A stretch of 64,000 bases of DNA, from assembly GCF_900104795.1 (NCBI RefSeq), contig NZ_FNTG01000005.1, forward strand, positions 1-64,000, given 5' to 3'. The stretch's first letter is position 1, and every line of letters starts with the position of its first letter. The notes under the pieces were generated by a model, which had not been told where the DNA came from, did no database searches, and was given only the letters and a program-made list of their open reading frames with translations. The position numbers and the translations under genes are program-made. Positions 42,682 through 51,644 of the stretch are shown here, in pieces. Source of the DNA: Burkholderia sp. WP9 (GTDB lineage: Bacteria; Pseudomonadota; Gammaproteobacteria; Burkholderiales; Burkholderiaceae).

Positions 42682-44157
42682 ATGTTTGAAGACACCGTAT
42701 TGCGATTTAGCGACAAGGAGCGTCAGCAACAGCTTGCGGAGCAGGAACAGGCGCTCGCGCAGCGTCGCGCGAGTCTCGATGCCCGCCAGAAGAATCTCGC
42801 ATACCGGCAGGACTGGCTTAAAAGGGAGCCTCACGCAGTCGCGCAGGCAGTCGAGCGCGAGGACCAGCAGCGTCGTGAAGACAAGCAACTCGCGACCGAT
42901 GCCAAGGCGCTGAAGACACGCTTCGGCCTGAAAGACGGTGAGCCGATCGACACGGCCGCGATGCGCGGCGCGCTCGAGCAGGCGTTAGCAGAAAAAGAAG
43001 TCGAGCAGGCACAGCGGGCTGAGCAGATCACCGATCGGGCGTCGCTTCTGTCGGGTCTGAACAAGCTGGCGTTGATCGACGCGAGGAAGACCGCCGAGAT
43101 CCTGCACGCGAACAAGGATCTGAATGTGCAGCGTGAGTGGAGCCGGCAGGAAGTTGCCGACATGTTCGCGAAAGCGCAGGCGGGCGTCGACGACAAGGGC
43201 GCCACGCACACCTACCCCAAGACGCTCGATGGCTGGGCGAAATCGCTGGAAGCCCGCAATCGCGAGCTGGAGCTTGCCGAGATCAAGCTTGATGCACAGG
43301 AGCAGGCATTACGGGCGCAGGTGCGCCGTGCGATCGAGGGGCCGGAGAAGACCGCGGCGCAGCCCGTCGCGGAGCAGGCCGCGCAGAAGGCTGCAGACCG
43401 CACGGGAGAGGTAGCGGCAGGCAAGGTTGCGGCAGCGGGCACGAAAGAGAGCGTCAGTATTGATACGTCGCTGGAGACCCTGAAAGATCCCGCTAAATTT
43501 GCAGAAACGGTCGATACGGTCGCGAAGACCTCGGGGGTCAGTACGGAACAGGCCAAAGCCACACTTGAAATGCTGCGCGAAATGAGGGAAGCCAACGCGG
43601 GCAGGGCGCCTGCAGCGGGGACACCTGACAAGGCCGCGATCGAAGCTGCGCGCAATGCGTTCTTCTCGCGCGGCAGTGGGAAGAGCGCGGCGCCGGTCGA
43701 GAAGGTAGCAGAGAAGGCCGCGGAACAGCCGGCGGCGCAAAAGTCGAATGTCATCGAAATGGGGGCCGGCAAGCGAACGCCGTCAGCTGCGCCAGTTGAG
43801 AACAGCGGCCAGACACCGGAGGCAAAGAAGTCCGTCGACGGGGTTGCGGGTTTCAAGAAACTTGGTCGGAACAAAACGAAGGATGCCGCCGACCGGGGCG
43901 CTCCAGATGCCAGCAAGTCGGCTGATGCGGGCAAAACACAGCAGGTGGAAGGTGCCAGCGTCGTGCGCGTGGAGGCGGGACCACGTAAGAAATTTGCGGA
44001 GCTGAATGCGCATGAAAAGCTTGAGCGTCGCGCCGAGTTCTTCGGGAACCTGCGCGAGTCGGCCGGCTTTACGCGCGATGGCAAGCAGGCGGTCTCGGAG
44101 CGGGCCAAGGAGGCCGTCAGGCCGGGAAAGCAACGTGAAGGGCACGGGATCGGCTAA
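42682..44157 (+). CDS. Coiled-coil protein upstream of the coupling protein
   Basis: This 491-aa, highly charged protein is built mainly of predicted coiled coils (QQLAEQEQALAQRRASLDAR, RNRELELAEIKLDAQEQALR) and Ala/Lys-rich linkers. No enzymatic motif is seen, and it has no relaxase histidines. It lies 2 bp upstream of the coupling-protein gene, so it may be an accessory of DNA processing or a scaffold at the coupling protein. Unrecognised. Confidence 0.6.
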   Translation: MFEDTVLRFSDKERQQQLAEQEQALAQRRASLDARQKNLAYRQDWLKREPHAVAQAVEREDQQRREDKQLATDAKALKTRFGLKDGEPIDTAAMRGALEQALAEKEVEQAQRAEQITDRASLLSGLNKLALIDARKTAEILHANKDLNVQREWSRQEVADMFAKAQAGVDDKGATHTYPKTLDGWAKSLEARNRELELAEIKLDAQEQALRAQVRRAIEGPEKTAAQPVAEQAAQKAADRTGEVAAGKVAAAGTKESVSIDTSLETLKDPAKFAETVDTVAKTSGVSTEQAKATLEMLREMREANAGRAPAAGTPDKAAIEAARNAFFSRGSGKSAAPVEKVAEKAAEQPAAQKSNVIEMGAGKRTPSAAPVENSGQTPEAKKSVDGVAGFKKLGRNKTKDAADRGAPDASKSADAGKTQQVEGASVVRVEAGPRKKFAELNAHEKLERRAEFFGNLRESAGFTRDGKQAVSERAKEAVRPGKQREGHGIG

Positions 44158-44159
44158 TC

Positions 44160-45815
44160 ATGCAAAAGCACGAAATCGTGATGATGCAGTGGGCGGGCTC
44201 GGTGCTCGCGCTCGTTCTTGGCCTTTGCGTGTCCTTCACTTTGGCAGGGTATCCGCCGCTGCCGTTTCCTGCGGGGATCGTTCACGGTTTCATGGCGGCC
44301 GTGCATGATCCCTTGCTTTTCTGGGGCGCGGTTCCGGGTGCGGCGCTTGCAGCGGGTGCTGCATGGGCATGCCACGAATACCTGTTCAATGGCTTCGAAG
44401 GCTACCGGTATGCCAGGTTTATCCGTGGCACGAAGATGGAAAACCGGCACCAGCTGAGCAGCCGCGTCGCGCGCCATAACAATCAGTACCGCAAGCAGGC
44501 CGTGAAACACGGCGATGCGCCGCGCGTGCCAGTCGCCGTTTGTGGCGTCGAGATGCCGACGGATCTCGAAACGCAGAACCTGATAGTCGTGGGCGCGCCA
44601 GGCTCCGGCAAGAGTCAGGCGATAAATGGATTGATCGCATCGGCACTGCGCCGCGATGACCGCATGGTGGTGGTCGATCCTAATGGGTCGCTTATGGCGC
44701 GCTTCTATTTGCCTGGCGACATCGTGATCAACCCGTACGACGCCCGGTGCGTCGGCTGGTCGCTGTTCAACGAGGTCGATCACGGTTTCGACTTCGAACG
44801 GCTCGCACATTCGGCGATTCCACCGCAGAACGGCGATCAGGCCGAAGAGTGGGCGGGCTATGCACGCGCGCTGCTCGCGGACACGATGAACAAGCTCGCC
44901 AGCGACGACATGCGCGACATGGTGACGCTCACTGATCTGCTGGTGCGCGAGCAGCGCCCAGTGTTGCAAAAGTACCTTGAGGATACGGATTCGGTCGGTT
45001 TCTTCGCGAAGGACGCGGATAGGGCGACGGCCAGCATCATCTTTACGCTGAACAAGTACATCCGGCCGCTGCGTCGCATTCCTGATGGCGATTTCTCGAT
45101 CCGGCGCTGGATGGGCGACGAAAACGGAGGGAACATCTGGATTACGTGGCGTGAGGACCAGCGCACGGCTCTGGGCCCGACGATCCCCGTCTGGCTCGAC
45201 CTGATCTACGCGATGATTCTGAGTGAGGCGCCGACGTTCGATCGGCGGCTGTGGGTGTTCAAAAACGAGCTGGCATCCCTTGGTCGCCTCTACAGTTTCG
45301 AGGCTGCAGTATCGAAGGGCCGCAAGCATGGCCTGTGTGTCGTGGGGGACCTGCAGGATCTGATTCAGTTGCATCAGCAACTGGGAGATCTACCTGCGAA
45401 AGCGACGCTCTCGTGTTTTCGCAGTCTGCTTGCGTTGGGAGGGGCCAACGCACTGACAACCAAAAATGTTGCGGAGATGATCGGCTGGCACGAAGTAGAG
45501 CGCCACCCGATCGGCGTGCAGGGCCAGTGGCGTATCAACACACGCGAGCGCAAGCGCGATCCGGAGCTCGTCGTCACGTCGTCGCAACTCTCGAATCTGC
45601 CCGACCTGAACGGTTATCTGAAATACGGCAAGGACTGGCCGCTCGCGAAAATCAGGTTCGGTGCGCGCGACTATCCGGTGCGCGTGCCTGCCTACATCGA
45701 GGCGCCGCTGCGCGAAGCCCAGCTGTCGGTCGCGGTCTCCGCGCCGGTCAATCCAGCGCCTGCGCCGGAGGATGGCGGCACAGCCGCAATCATTATCGGC
45801 GCCATTAAATTATGA
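44160..45815 (+). CDS. virD4: Type IV coupling protein (VirD4/TrwB/TraD-like)
   Basis: This 551-aa protein has two N-terminal membrane helices (SVLALVLGLCVSFTLAGY and FWGAVPGAALAAGAAWACHE). The nucleotide-binding domain has Walker A GAPGSGKS (145-152). The Walker B equivalent is LWVFKNELASLGRLYSF, where Asn369 stands in place of the usual Asp before the Glu. Coupling proteins recruit the relaxosome to the secretion channel. The rest is full length and intact. It overlaps the next gene by 4 bp. Confidence 0.88.
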   Translation: MQKHEIVMMQWAGSVLALVLGLCVSFTLAGYPPLPFPAGIVHGFMAAVHDPLLFWGAVPGAALAAGAAWACHEYLFNGFEGYRYARFIRGTKMENRHQLSSRVARHNNQYRKQAVKHGDAPRVPVAVCGVEMPTDLETQNLIVVGAPGSGKSQAINGLIASALRRDDRMVVVDPNGSLMARFYLPGDIVINPYDARCVGWSLFNEVDHGFDFERLAHSAIPPQNGDQAEEWAGYARALLADTMNKLASDDMRDMVTLTDLLVREQRPVLQKYLEDTDSVGFFAKDADRATASIIFTLNKYIRPLRRIPDGDFSIRRWMGDENGGNIWITWREDQRTALGPTIPVWLDLIYAMILSEAPTFDRRLWVFKNELASLGRLYSFEAAVSKGRKHGLCVVGDLQDLIQLHQQLGDLPAKATLSCFRSLLALGGANALTTKNVAEMIGWHEVERHPIGVQGQWRINTRERKRDPELVVTSSQLSNLPDLNGYLKYGKDWPLAKIRFGARDYPVRVPAYIEAPLREAQLSVAVSAPVNPAPAPEDGGTAAIIIGAIKL

Positions 45816-46342
45816 CCGGGCGCACGACCAACCTCATGCCGGCATCTGCCCAGCCCACCGTGATTTTTCACGGCACGCCGTCGCAGGTTATCAACCTGCC
45901 TGACCTGTTTGCCACCAGCGCCGCGCTCGGTACGCTGGGCGTCTTCTTTTCATGGGTAGTCACGAGGTGGCCGGTATCTCCCGCCGTAGTTATCGCCCCT
46001 TTTCTGCTCTGCCTGGCGCGGCTCGCACTTGTATTCGTCGAAACGGCGCTCACGGAAATCGTGATCGACATTGAGCGGATTACCTGCCGACAGGGAATTA
46101 TGAGCCGGAAGGTTTCGAGCCTCGAGCTGTTCCGCATTCAGGATGTGATCTCGCTTCATCCGTGGTGGCAGCGCGTGTTTAACGTGGGGACGGTCGTCAT
46201 CCTGACTAGCGATTCGAACAACCCGCGCTGGTGTCTGCCGGGCATGGTCAACGCGGAACAGATGCGTAACGCGCTTAACCGCGCTGCGATCGCGCTGCGC
46301 GACGACAAGGGTATTCGGGAAGTGAATATGGGGCGGGTCTGA
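45812..46342 (+). CDS. Membrane protein with bacterial PH domain
   Basis: This 176-aa protein has two membrane helices (LFATSAALGTLGVFFSWVV and VVIAPFLLCLARLALVFVET), then a bPH2-type domain (TEIVIDIERITCRQGIMSRK, LFRIQDVISLHPWWQRVFN, VGTVVILTSDSNNPRW). The family role is unclear. The gene follows the coupling protein by a 4-bp overlap and is probably part of the transfer operon. Confidence 0.7.
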   Translation: MTGRTTNLMPASAQPTVIFHGTPSQVINLPDLFATSAALGTLGVFFSWVVTRWPVSPAVVIAPFLLCLARLALVFVETALTEIVIDIERITCRQGIMSRKVSSLELFRIQDVISLHPWWQRVFNVGTVVILTSDSNNPRWCLPGMVNAEQMRNALNRAAIALRDDKGIREVNMGRV

Positions 46343-46357
46343 CACGTGGAGGGCATC

Positions 46358-47659
46358 ATGCATGAATATCGATTTGACGATGTAATCGTCGCGGCTAATG
46401 CCGATGACCTGCAGACGTACCTGGCCGATGCGCATGGCGAGAAGATTCGGCCACTGTGCATGTGTACGCCGGTTGGCGTCCCGATGTATGTCGCAAAAGT
46501 CGGCGAACACCATGTGATCAAGCGCATGCCGAACACGGGAGGCGCACATGCGCCGGACTGCGTGTCATACGAGCCGCCAGCGGAACTGTCCGGGCTGGGC
46601 GAGGTGAAAGGTGAGGCAATACAGGAGAACATCGAGGATGGCATCACCACACTCAAGCTCGATTTCAGCCTCTCGAAAACCGGGGGTAGGGCAGCTCCAG
46701 CTCCATCAGGCGCCGCGGCCGATACGGTGCGTACAGACGGCGCAAAACTGACGCTGCGCGGCACCTTGCACTATCTGTGGGAAGAAGCTGGTCTGAATCG
46801 CTGGTATCCGGCGATGGAGGGCAAGCGCAGCTGGTACGTCGTGCGCAAATTCCTTCTGCAGGCCGCAGCCGGCAAGGTGTCAAAAGGGGAGCCGCTGGGG
46901 CGGTCACTGTATGTGCCCGAGTCGTTCTCGTTGGAACACGCGGCAGGCATTACGCAGCGTCGCATCGCGCACATGGCCGAGCTGGCTACCAGCAAGAAAG
47001 CCCGCAAATTGATGATTGCGATCGGAGAGGTGAAGGAGATTGCGGAGTCGCGCTATGGCTTCAAGATCGTCGCAAAACACCTTCCAGACTTTCCGTTCAT
47101 GCTGAGTGAGGATCTGCATCGGCGGCTCCAGAAGCGCTTTGTGAACGAACTGGCACTGTGGGACAGCATCGAGGAGTCGCATCTAGTGTTCATTGCAACC
47201 TTCGGCCTGAACCCGACCGGGATCGCCTCGATCGAGACGCTGGCCGTCATGGTCGTGTCTTCCAAATGGATTCCATTCGAGCATGCTTACGACAAGCTGA
47301 TGCTCGATGCGCTCACGGCGCACAAGCGCCGCTTCGTAAAGGGCCTTCGATACAACCTGGCCGAGAACAAGCCGCTCGCGTGCGCGGTGCTGGCCGACGT
47401 ATTGCCGAAGCCGGTTGCGCTGTATGTGCAGCCGCCGGGTGTTGAGCAGGAAGACGAGGATGCGCTGTCGAGCTTGATCGAGGAAAGCGACATGCCGTCG
47501 TGGATCTGGCGTGCGGGTGAGGAGATGCCAGAGCTGCCAGCGCCGACGTTGGCCCGTGCGGCAAAACCATCGACGCGCGCCGGCAATACGTTGGACGAAG
47601 TCAATGCAGCTGCGGCGGTTGCATCCGCATCATCAGCGGCGCAGGAGTCTGCATGGTGA
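46358..47659 (+). CDS. DUF1173-family protein
   Basis: This 433-aa protein has DUF1173 features: PLCMCTPVGVPMYVAKVGEH near the N-terminus, then HAPDCVSYEPP, LHYLWEEAGLNRWYPAMEGK and the KWIPFEHAYDKLMLDALTAH block. DUF1173 proteins are found on plasmids and integrative elements and are not characterised. GGAGG sits 6 bp before ATG 46358. It is the last gene of the transfer region before the second replicon. Confidence 0.75.
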   Translation: MHEYRFDDVIVAANADDLQTYLADAHGEKIRPLCMCTPVGVPMYVAKVGEHHVIKRMPNTGGAHAPDCVSYEPPAELSGLGEVKGEAIQENIEDGITTLKLDFSLSKTGGRAAPAPSGAAADTVRTDGAKLTLRGTLHYLWEEAGLNRWYPAMEGKRSWYVVRKFLLQAAAGKVSKGEPLGRSLYVPESFSLEHAAGITQRRIAHMAELATSKKARKLMIAIGEVKEIAESRYGFKIVAKHLPDFPFMLSEDLHRRLQKRFVNELALWDSIEESHLVFIATFGLNPTGIASIETLAVMVVSSKWIPFEHAYDKLMLDALTAHKRRFVKGLRYNLAENKPLACAVLADVLPKPVALYVQPPGVEQEDEDALSSLIEESDMPSWIWRAGEEMPELPAPTLARAAKPSTRAGNTLDEVNAAAAVASASSAAQESAW

Positions 47660-47782
47660 GGCGTGGGTTACTGAGCCGGCTCACCGTTTTTGTTGCAAAC
47701 AAAAGTCACGGGCCGCTTCGGTCGGAAGATTTCTATTTCTGTTCAGCAGGACTGCGTAGCACACGACAAAACCGAACCTACA

Positions 47783-47901
47783 AAAGAAAAACCCCCGCCT
47801 GGCAGCGAGGGTAGTTCTTGACGACCGCCAGCACAGGGAGAAGTGCTAGAGACATCGAATTCAGAGCGTTTCGATTCTAGCAACTCTTCACTCTGTGTCA
47901 A
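47783..47901 (-). ncRNA. Candidate countertranscribed RNA of the second replicon
   Basis: On the minus strand a good promoter is visible: TTGACA (47901-47896), 16 bp, TAGAAT (47879-47874). About 55 nt after the start comes a terminator: ACCCUCGC stem, loop UGCCAG, GCGGGGGU, then a U-run (47812-47783). The RNA of about 85 nt would be antisense to the leader of the repA gene at 48095. The matching loop in the repA leader, CUGGCA, has a YUNR U-turn motif. This is the layout of plasmid copy-number antisense RNAs. Confidence 0.65.
47785..47812 (-). terminator. Rho-independent terminator and repA leader target hairpin
   Basis: On the minus strand an 8-bp stem (one G-U pair) and 6-nt loop are followed by TTTTTCTTTT. 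On the + strand the same sequence gives the hairpin ACCCCCGC-CUGGCA-GCGAGGGU in the repA leader. Confidence 0.75.
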
Positions 47902-47932
47902 GCGTCGCCCGTGGGCGTCCGATCGTAAAAAA

Positions 47933-48076
47933 ATGAGTGACTGCATGAATCGACGACTAGCCAACTGGGCCGGACGGCCGATCCCCGTTCCATTCGCAAT
48001 ATCTGCGCCGCCCTGCCTGAAGGGGCGATGCAGGCGAAAGCCGTTTCTTCCCTCGGTGTTCCTGATGCCACGTTAA
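47933..48076 (+). CDS. Leader ORF of repA (47 aa)
   Basis: The frame begins MSDCMNRRLANWAGRPIPVP and ends at TAA 48074-48076, 18 bp upstream of the repA ATG and in the same frame. The same frame stays open upstream to GTG 47843, which has AGGGAG close by. Small leader ORFs whose translation opens the rep start are known in IncI, IncB, IncL/M and IncFII plasmids. The sequence TGCCA (48066-48070), complementary to the target-hairpin loop, lies inside its last codons. Assignment rests on layout only. Confidence 0.5.
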   Translation: MSDCMNRRLANWAGRPIPVPFAISAPPCLKGRCRRKPFLPSVFLMPR

Positions 48077-48094
48077 GCCCGCACCAGTTCCGGC

Positions 48095-48922
48095 ATGTCC
48101 GGCCGATCGCACGCGCGTCGCGTTGCGGCACTCCCGCCAGGGTTGCCGAACCCGCCCCGAACCGGGGCGGGCGGACACCCGCGCGTGCTGACCGAACTGA
48201 TGCACCGCCTCGGGCGCTATCTCGATGCGCCCGACGAGTGGTTGCCGAGCCTGAACCGAGCGAACGGTTCGACGCGTCAGCAACGCACTGAACGCAGCGT
48301 CGCGTGCATGCAGTTGCTGCGCGCGAGCCTCAAATACCTCGATCTGTTGACCATGCGCGTGGGTATTCCGTCGTCGGACGGTGGCATGCAGAACCTGACG
48401 CTGCCGTTCCTGGCCGAGCAGGCTGGACTTGATCAGCGGCGCGCGGAGCGTGCAATGCACGACCTGCAGAAGGCCGGGTTGACCTCGGTGCGGCCGCGCT
48501 GTGAGCGCATCAATGATGGTAACTACAGAGGACTGGCCGCGATCAGGTATTTGCCGCCGACGCTATTCGGCGCGTTTGGCCTCGCGAAATGGCTGCGGCA
48601 CGAGCGTAGCAAGGCGGCACTGCGTCAGCAGATGCGGGCGGCCGCCGACGTCAAACAGCGCCGGCGCGATACACGTGACGAGCGCGAGCACGCCCGTGGC
48701 CAGCTCTGGTTGGCAGGCTTGAAAAACTGTGTGGCGGAAGGTGCCGACCGCTCGCGGCCCCGGCCGACCGGAGGGTCCGGGGGCATGGCCGTCGATGCTG
48801 AAGCCGAGTTCGAGCGGCAGATCCAGATCCGCGCCGGCCAGATTAAACAGGCCGATCCTTCCTTGGACCACGAAACCTGTTTCAGGCTCGCGCGACAGCA
48901 GCTCGCGCCTCCGCGCAGCTAG
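48095..48922 (+). CDS. repA: Plasmid replication initiator RepA (second replicon)
   Basis: This protein of up to 275 residues has the conserved block MHRLGRYLDAPDEWLPSLNR, then GGMQNLTLPFLAEQAGLDQR and RAERAMHDLQKAGLTSVRPR. It resembles RepA initiators of small IncFII-like plasmids. The start ATG 48095 lacks a good ribosome-binding site, which agrees with control by translational coupling to a leader ORF. A consensus DnaA box lies about 150 bp downstream, as in replicons where the origin follows repA. It is unrelated to the rep at 18117. Confidence 0.75.
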   Translation: MSGRSHARRVAALPPGLPNPPRTGAGGHPRVLTELMHRLGRYLDAPDEWLPSLNRANGSTRQQRTERSVACMQLLRASLKYLDLLTMRVGIPSSDGGMQNLTLPFLAEQAGLDQRRAERAMHDLQKAGLTSVRPRCERINDGNYRGLAAIRYLPPTLFGAFGLAKWLRHERSKAALRQQMRAAADVKQRRRDTRDEREHARGQLWLAGLKNCVAEGADRSRPRPTGGSGGMAVDAEAEFERQIQIRAGQIKQADPSLDHETCFRLARQQLAPPRS

Positions 48923-49387
48923 CCCTCTCGCACGATCAGCATCACCCGCCGCGCGAGGCACCGGCTCGTCCGGATTTCGCTGGTCAGCGGCCGCCGTGCG
49001 CCTCCTGGACTATTTCCGGCGGATTCGCGTACGCACCGCACCGCCTGAAAGGCAATTTCGCAACCCACCCGCAGAGTTATCCACAGTCGATGCAATGCCC
49101 AATCAAATAAGTGTCGGGAAAGCCGCGATTGAACTGTCGGTTCTTAATCACGGTCTCTTTTCACTACCGGCCGGTGAAAAGGGGGGTCGGATTTTAGGTG
49201 GTTGGTTTCAGCTTGTGCGGCGCAGCAGTCGCCGCGCGGAGCAATCGTTGATCCGAGGGCGCACAACGGCCAGTTACGGTCGTTGGCGTGCGCTTTCCTG
49301 CGGACATTCGAACGTCGGATCTGCAGCCGGTAACGGATCGTCCGAAGGTCGATCACCGATAAGTCAAAGGGGCAAAAGCCGCAACGC
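48923..49387 (+). other. oriV: Candidate origin of replication downstream of repA
   Basis: A perfect DnaA box, TTATCCACA, lies at 49077-49085. It is followed by a moderately AT-rich stretch (49100-49160). In IncFII-type replicons oriR lies just downstream of repA, so this region is the natural candidate. No iterons were seen and no gene is supported here. Confidence 0.55.
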
Positions 49388-50917
49388 TTATGTCTCGTTC
49401 ACTTGCTTGCCAAGCGCAAGCGCCGCTCCGCTAATGCCGAGAAAAGCCAGCCAAGATGAATCGAAGAGCGGATAAGCCAGGCTCTGGACCACGTTGGCGA
49501 TGCCGACGGAGAGCAAGAGCAGATTCACCACGACGGCTTGGTAACGATAGACCTGCTGCTTGTCCTTTTCCCCTCCAATTACCAGATCGGTGAGCACATC
49601 CTTCGACAACGTGAACGGTCGCTTGTCGTCCTCGGTCGCACTCTTATCGATCGCGAGCGACACGCCGGCGGTGCCCACACTAAGCCCGAGCAGTATGAGC
49701 AGCGAGCCGTCGATTTTCTGAAGCTGGCCGTACACGATCCAGAGGAATACCCCTGCTGCGACCGCGAAAAGAAACCAGAGGCCGAGTTGCGTGCGTGCGA
49801 GACTGAACGTTGCGCGCAACGGCGGCGGTTTCCGGCCGTCGAGCATTAGCCCGAATAGCGCATCCCATTGCTCCGGCTCGGTGGCCGGCAGCTGCTCGGC
49901 GCGGGCGCGCGCGGACGCGTCCTGGTAATCCGCTTTTCTCGCAGCATCGAACCTCGGGTACACCTGCTTCAGCCAGTCCACATCCGATGTACTCATGCGC
50001 GCTTTCGACCTGAGCGCGCGCTGTCTCCGGACTTCAGTAACCCACCAAGGAGAAGGCGCGTCCCGGAACGTATCCGTCTTTAAGAACACGATTGCACTGA
50101 CGATCACTAGGAACAGCACAACTCCTGTGGCCGCGATCACCGAGCCTGCGCTCGTGACAGAGATTTTTCGGTTGAGCGCAGGTTTCTCCTGCTCACTGAC
50201 GGGGCCGGCGTCGTCCCATGCAATGCCGGCGTTGAGCGGCACTTCGTCCGTCAGCCCGGACGATCGGTAGAGCGCGGCCCAAAGCTCCTTGCTGCCCGGG
50301 CCGGGGAGAACGTGAAAACGCAAATGCACGTCATTGCCGCAGGTCAGTTGCGCGATAAGTTTGCCGTCCTCACGCAGGCTGATTCCGTTGATATAAAGGT
50401 GAGGCAGCGTTCCCAGCCGGTTCGATTCGACATAGACCCGCTTGAAGTCAGATTCGTCAATGACCAGATCGACATCACCCGAGCCCCTGAGCACCTGCGT
50501 GCCGCCGAATGCCACGGTCCTGGCATTCGCCTGGCTGGCTCTCGCGCCGTTTGCGGGCTTGGCTCCCGCACCCATGCCGAATGTGTCGGGCTGACTCGCG
50601 CCCGGCTGCGTCTCGGTCGCCGCGGAAGCCCCTGCAGCGGGCTGAGCGGACGAAGCGCAATCGAGTGCGGCCGCTGCCGACCCTTCCAAAACATACACGT
50701 CTCTGATCGTCACGGGACCCTGATTGATCAAACGCGTACCAGCGGGCGTATCTTTTGGGGTGGGTGTCTTCGATGCAGGCAACCCTGGCGTCGTATTCGC
50801 AGGCGCTGATGCTTCGCTGGGCTCACTCGCGTCTTGACCCATCGACGCGCTCGCGAAAAGCAACAGTCCCAACGCAATGCAGGTGCTGCATGAAGCTAGC
50901 CGAAGATTGCGGTTCAT
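49388..50917 (-). CDS. Hypothetical multi-pass membrane protein
   Basis: This protein of about 509 residues has a signal-like N-terminus (MNRNLRLASCSTCIALGLLL onwards). A Ser/Pro/Ala-rich extracytoplasmic part of about 240 residues follows, including VTIRDVYVLEGSAAAALDCA and DVDLVIDESDFKRVYVESNR. One helix (VIAATGVVLFLVIVSAIVFL), a cytoplasmic stretch and four more helices end in FLGISGAALALGKQ. No family was recognised. It heads the minus-strand side of the cargo island next to peptidoglycan hydrolases. Confidence 0.6.
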   Translation of the reverse strand: MNRNLRLASCSTCIALGLLLFASASMGQDASEPSEASAPANTTPGLPASKTPTPKDTPAGTRLINQGPVTIRDVYVLEGSAAAALDCASSAQPAAGASAATETQPGASQPDTFGMGAGAKPANGARASQANARTVAFGGTQVLRGSGDVDLVIDESDFKRVYVESNRLGTLPHLYINGISLREDGKLIAQLTCGNDVHLRFHVLPGPGSKELWAALYRSSGLTDEVPLNAGIAWDDAGPVSEQEKPALNRKISVTSAGSVIAATGVVLFLVIVSAIVFLKTDTFRDAPSPWWVTEVRRQRALRSKARMSTSDVDWLKQVYPRFDAARKADYQDASARARAEQLPATEPEQWDALFGLMLDGRKPPPLRATFSLARTQLGLWFLFAVAAGVFLWIVYGQLQKIDGSLLILLGLSVGTAGVSLAIDKSATEDDKRPFTLSKDVLTDLVIGGEKDKQQVYRYQAVVVNLLLLSVGIANVVQSLAYPLFDSSWLAFLGISGAALALGKQVNET

Positions 50918-51082
50918 GTGCATCCCGTCCAGTCGGTGAGTAAGCGGGGCACATCGCGCATCGTCGCCAGGTAGTGCCGACATAGCACATTGCGCGTAGC
51001 TTTTGGCGAGTCATATAGCGAGAACGTGCGCGATTGCAGGAGCGTTCCAACCTCCCTGACCAAAGCCCGCCAGGTCGATCGT

Positions 51083-51535
51083 TCACGCTAAGGACGCGCT
51101 GTAGGTGACGGTCCCACCATTGAAGTGCGCAGTCAGGACCTGTCTTCTCGGCTGCTCTCCGGCCGGGGAGAGTCCGAGATGCACCCAGGTTCCCTCGAAA
51201 ATCAGTTGATCGAACGTCAGCTTGGAGTCTTTGATCTTGAGGCATATGTCTTGCGGAGTGCCAAAGGAAGGACAAGTGAAGTCGGCGGCCAGCCCCAGGA
51301 GATGCCGGCTATTGGGCGCGCCGCCCACGGCAGCATTCACACCAGGCGATCTAAAACCCGATGAGACCGATATCGCGCGGTTGCCAAGAAGAGCGCGCAC
51401 GCCTTCCAGCAACTGCGCCACCCGCGTAAGGTTTTGAATTGCCGTTGCAGAAGGCGTGTTATCGATGCCCCGCCGCGTCGCGGTCTGGCTTGGGGTAAGT
51501 TCGACAAGCCCAAAGTGTTCAGTCAGTTGCGTCAT
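51083..51535 (-). CDS. M15A-type peptidase (D-Ala-D-Ala carboxypeptidase-like)
   Basis: This 150-aa protein has the M15A/peptidase core: LTRVAQLLEGVRALLGNRAI, VSSGFRSPGVNAAVGGAPNS, then RHLLGLAADFTC (zinc-ligand His and Asp) and WVHLGLSPAGE (third ligand His). It would cleave peptide stems of cell wall. AGGAGA precedes ATG 51535. It has no signal peptide, so it may be released by lysis or by a phage-type holin, as in endolysins. Confidence 0.8.
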   Translation of the reverse strand: MTQLTEHFGLVELTPSQTATRRGIDNTPSATAIQNLTRVAQLLEGVRALLGNRAISVSSGFRSPGVNAAVGGAPNSRHLLGLAADFTCPSFGTPQDICLKIKDSKLTFDQLIFEGTWVHLGLSPAGEQPRRQVLTAHFNGGTVTYSASLA

Positions 51536-51644
51536 CTCAAGTCTCCTTGGACCGGAAGCGTGGAAAAAAGGGGCCACCGCGCGACGAACCCGACCTTTGT
51601 CGAGGCCCGCGGGCAGGGTCCTTCGCGGCAGCGGCGCACATCCC

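Noticed and set aside
42682..44157. Coiled-coil gene considered as a relaxase
   Set aside because: No three-histidine motif or catalytic tyrosine region is visible, and the composition is that of a scaffold-like coiled coil.
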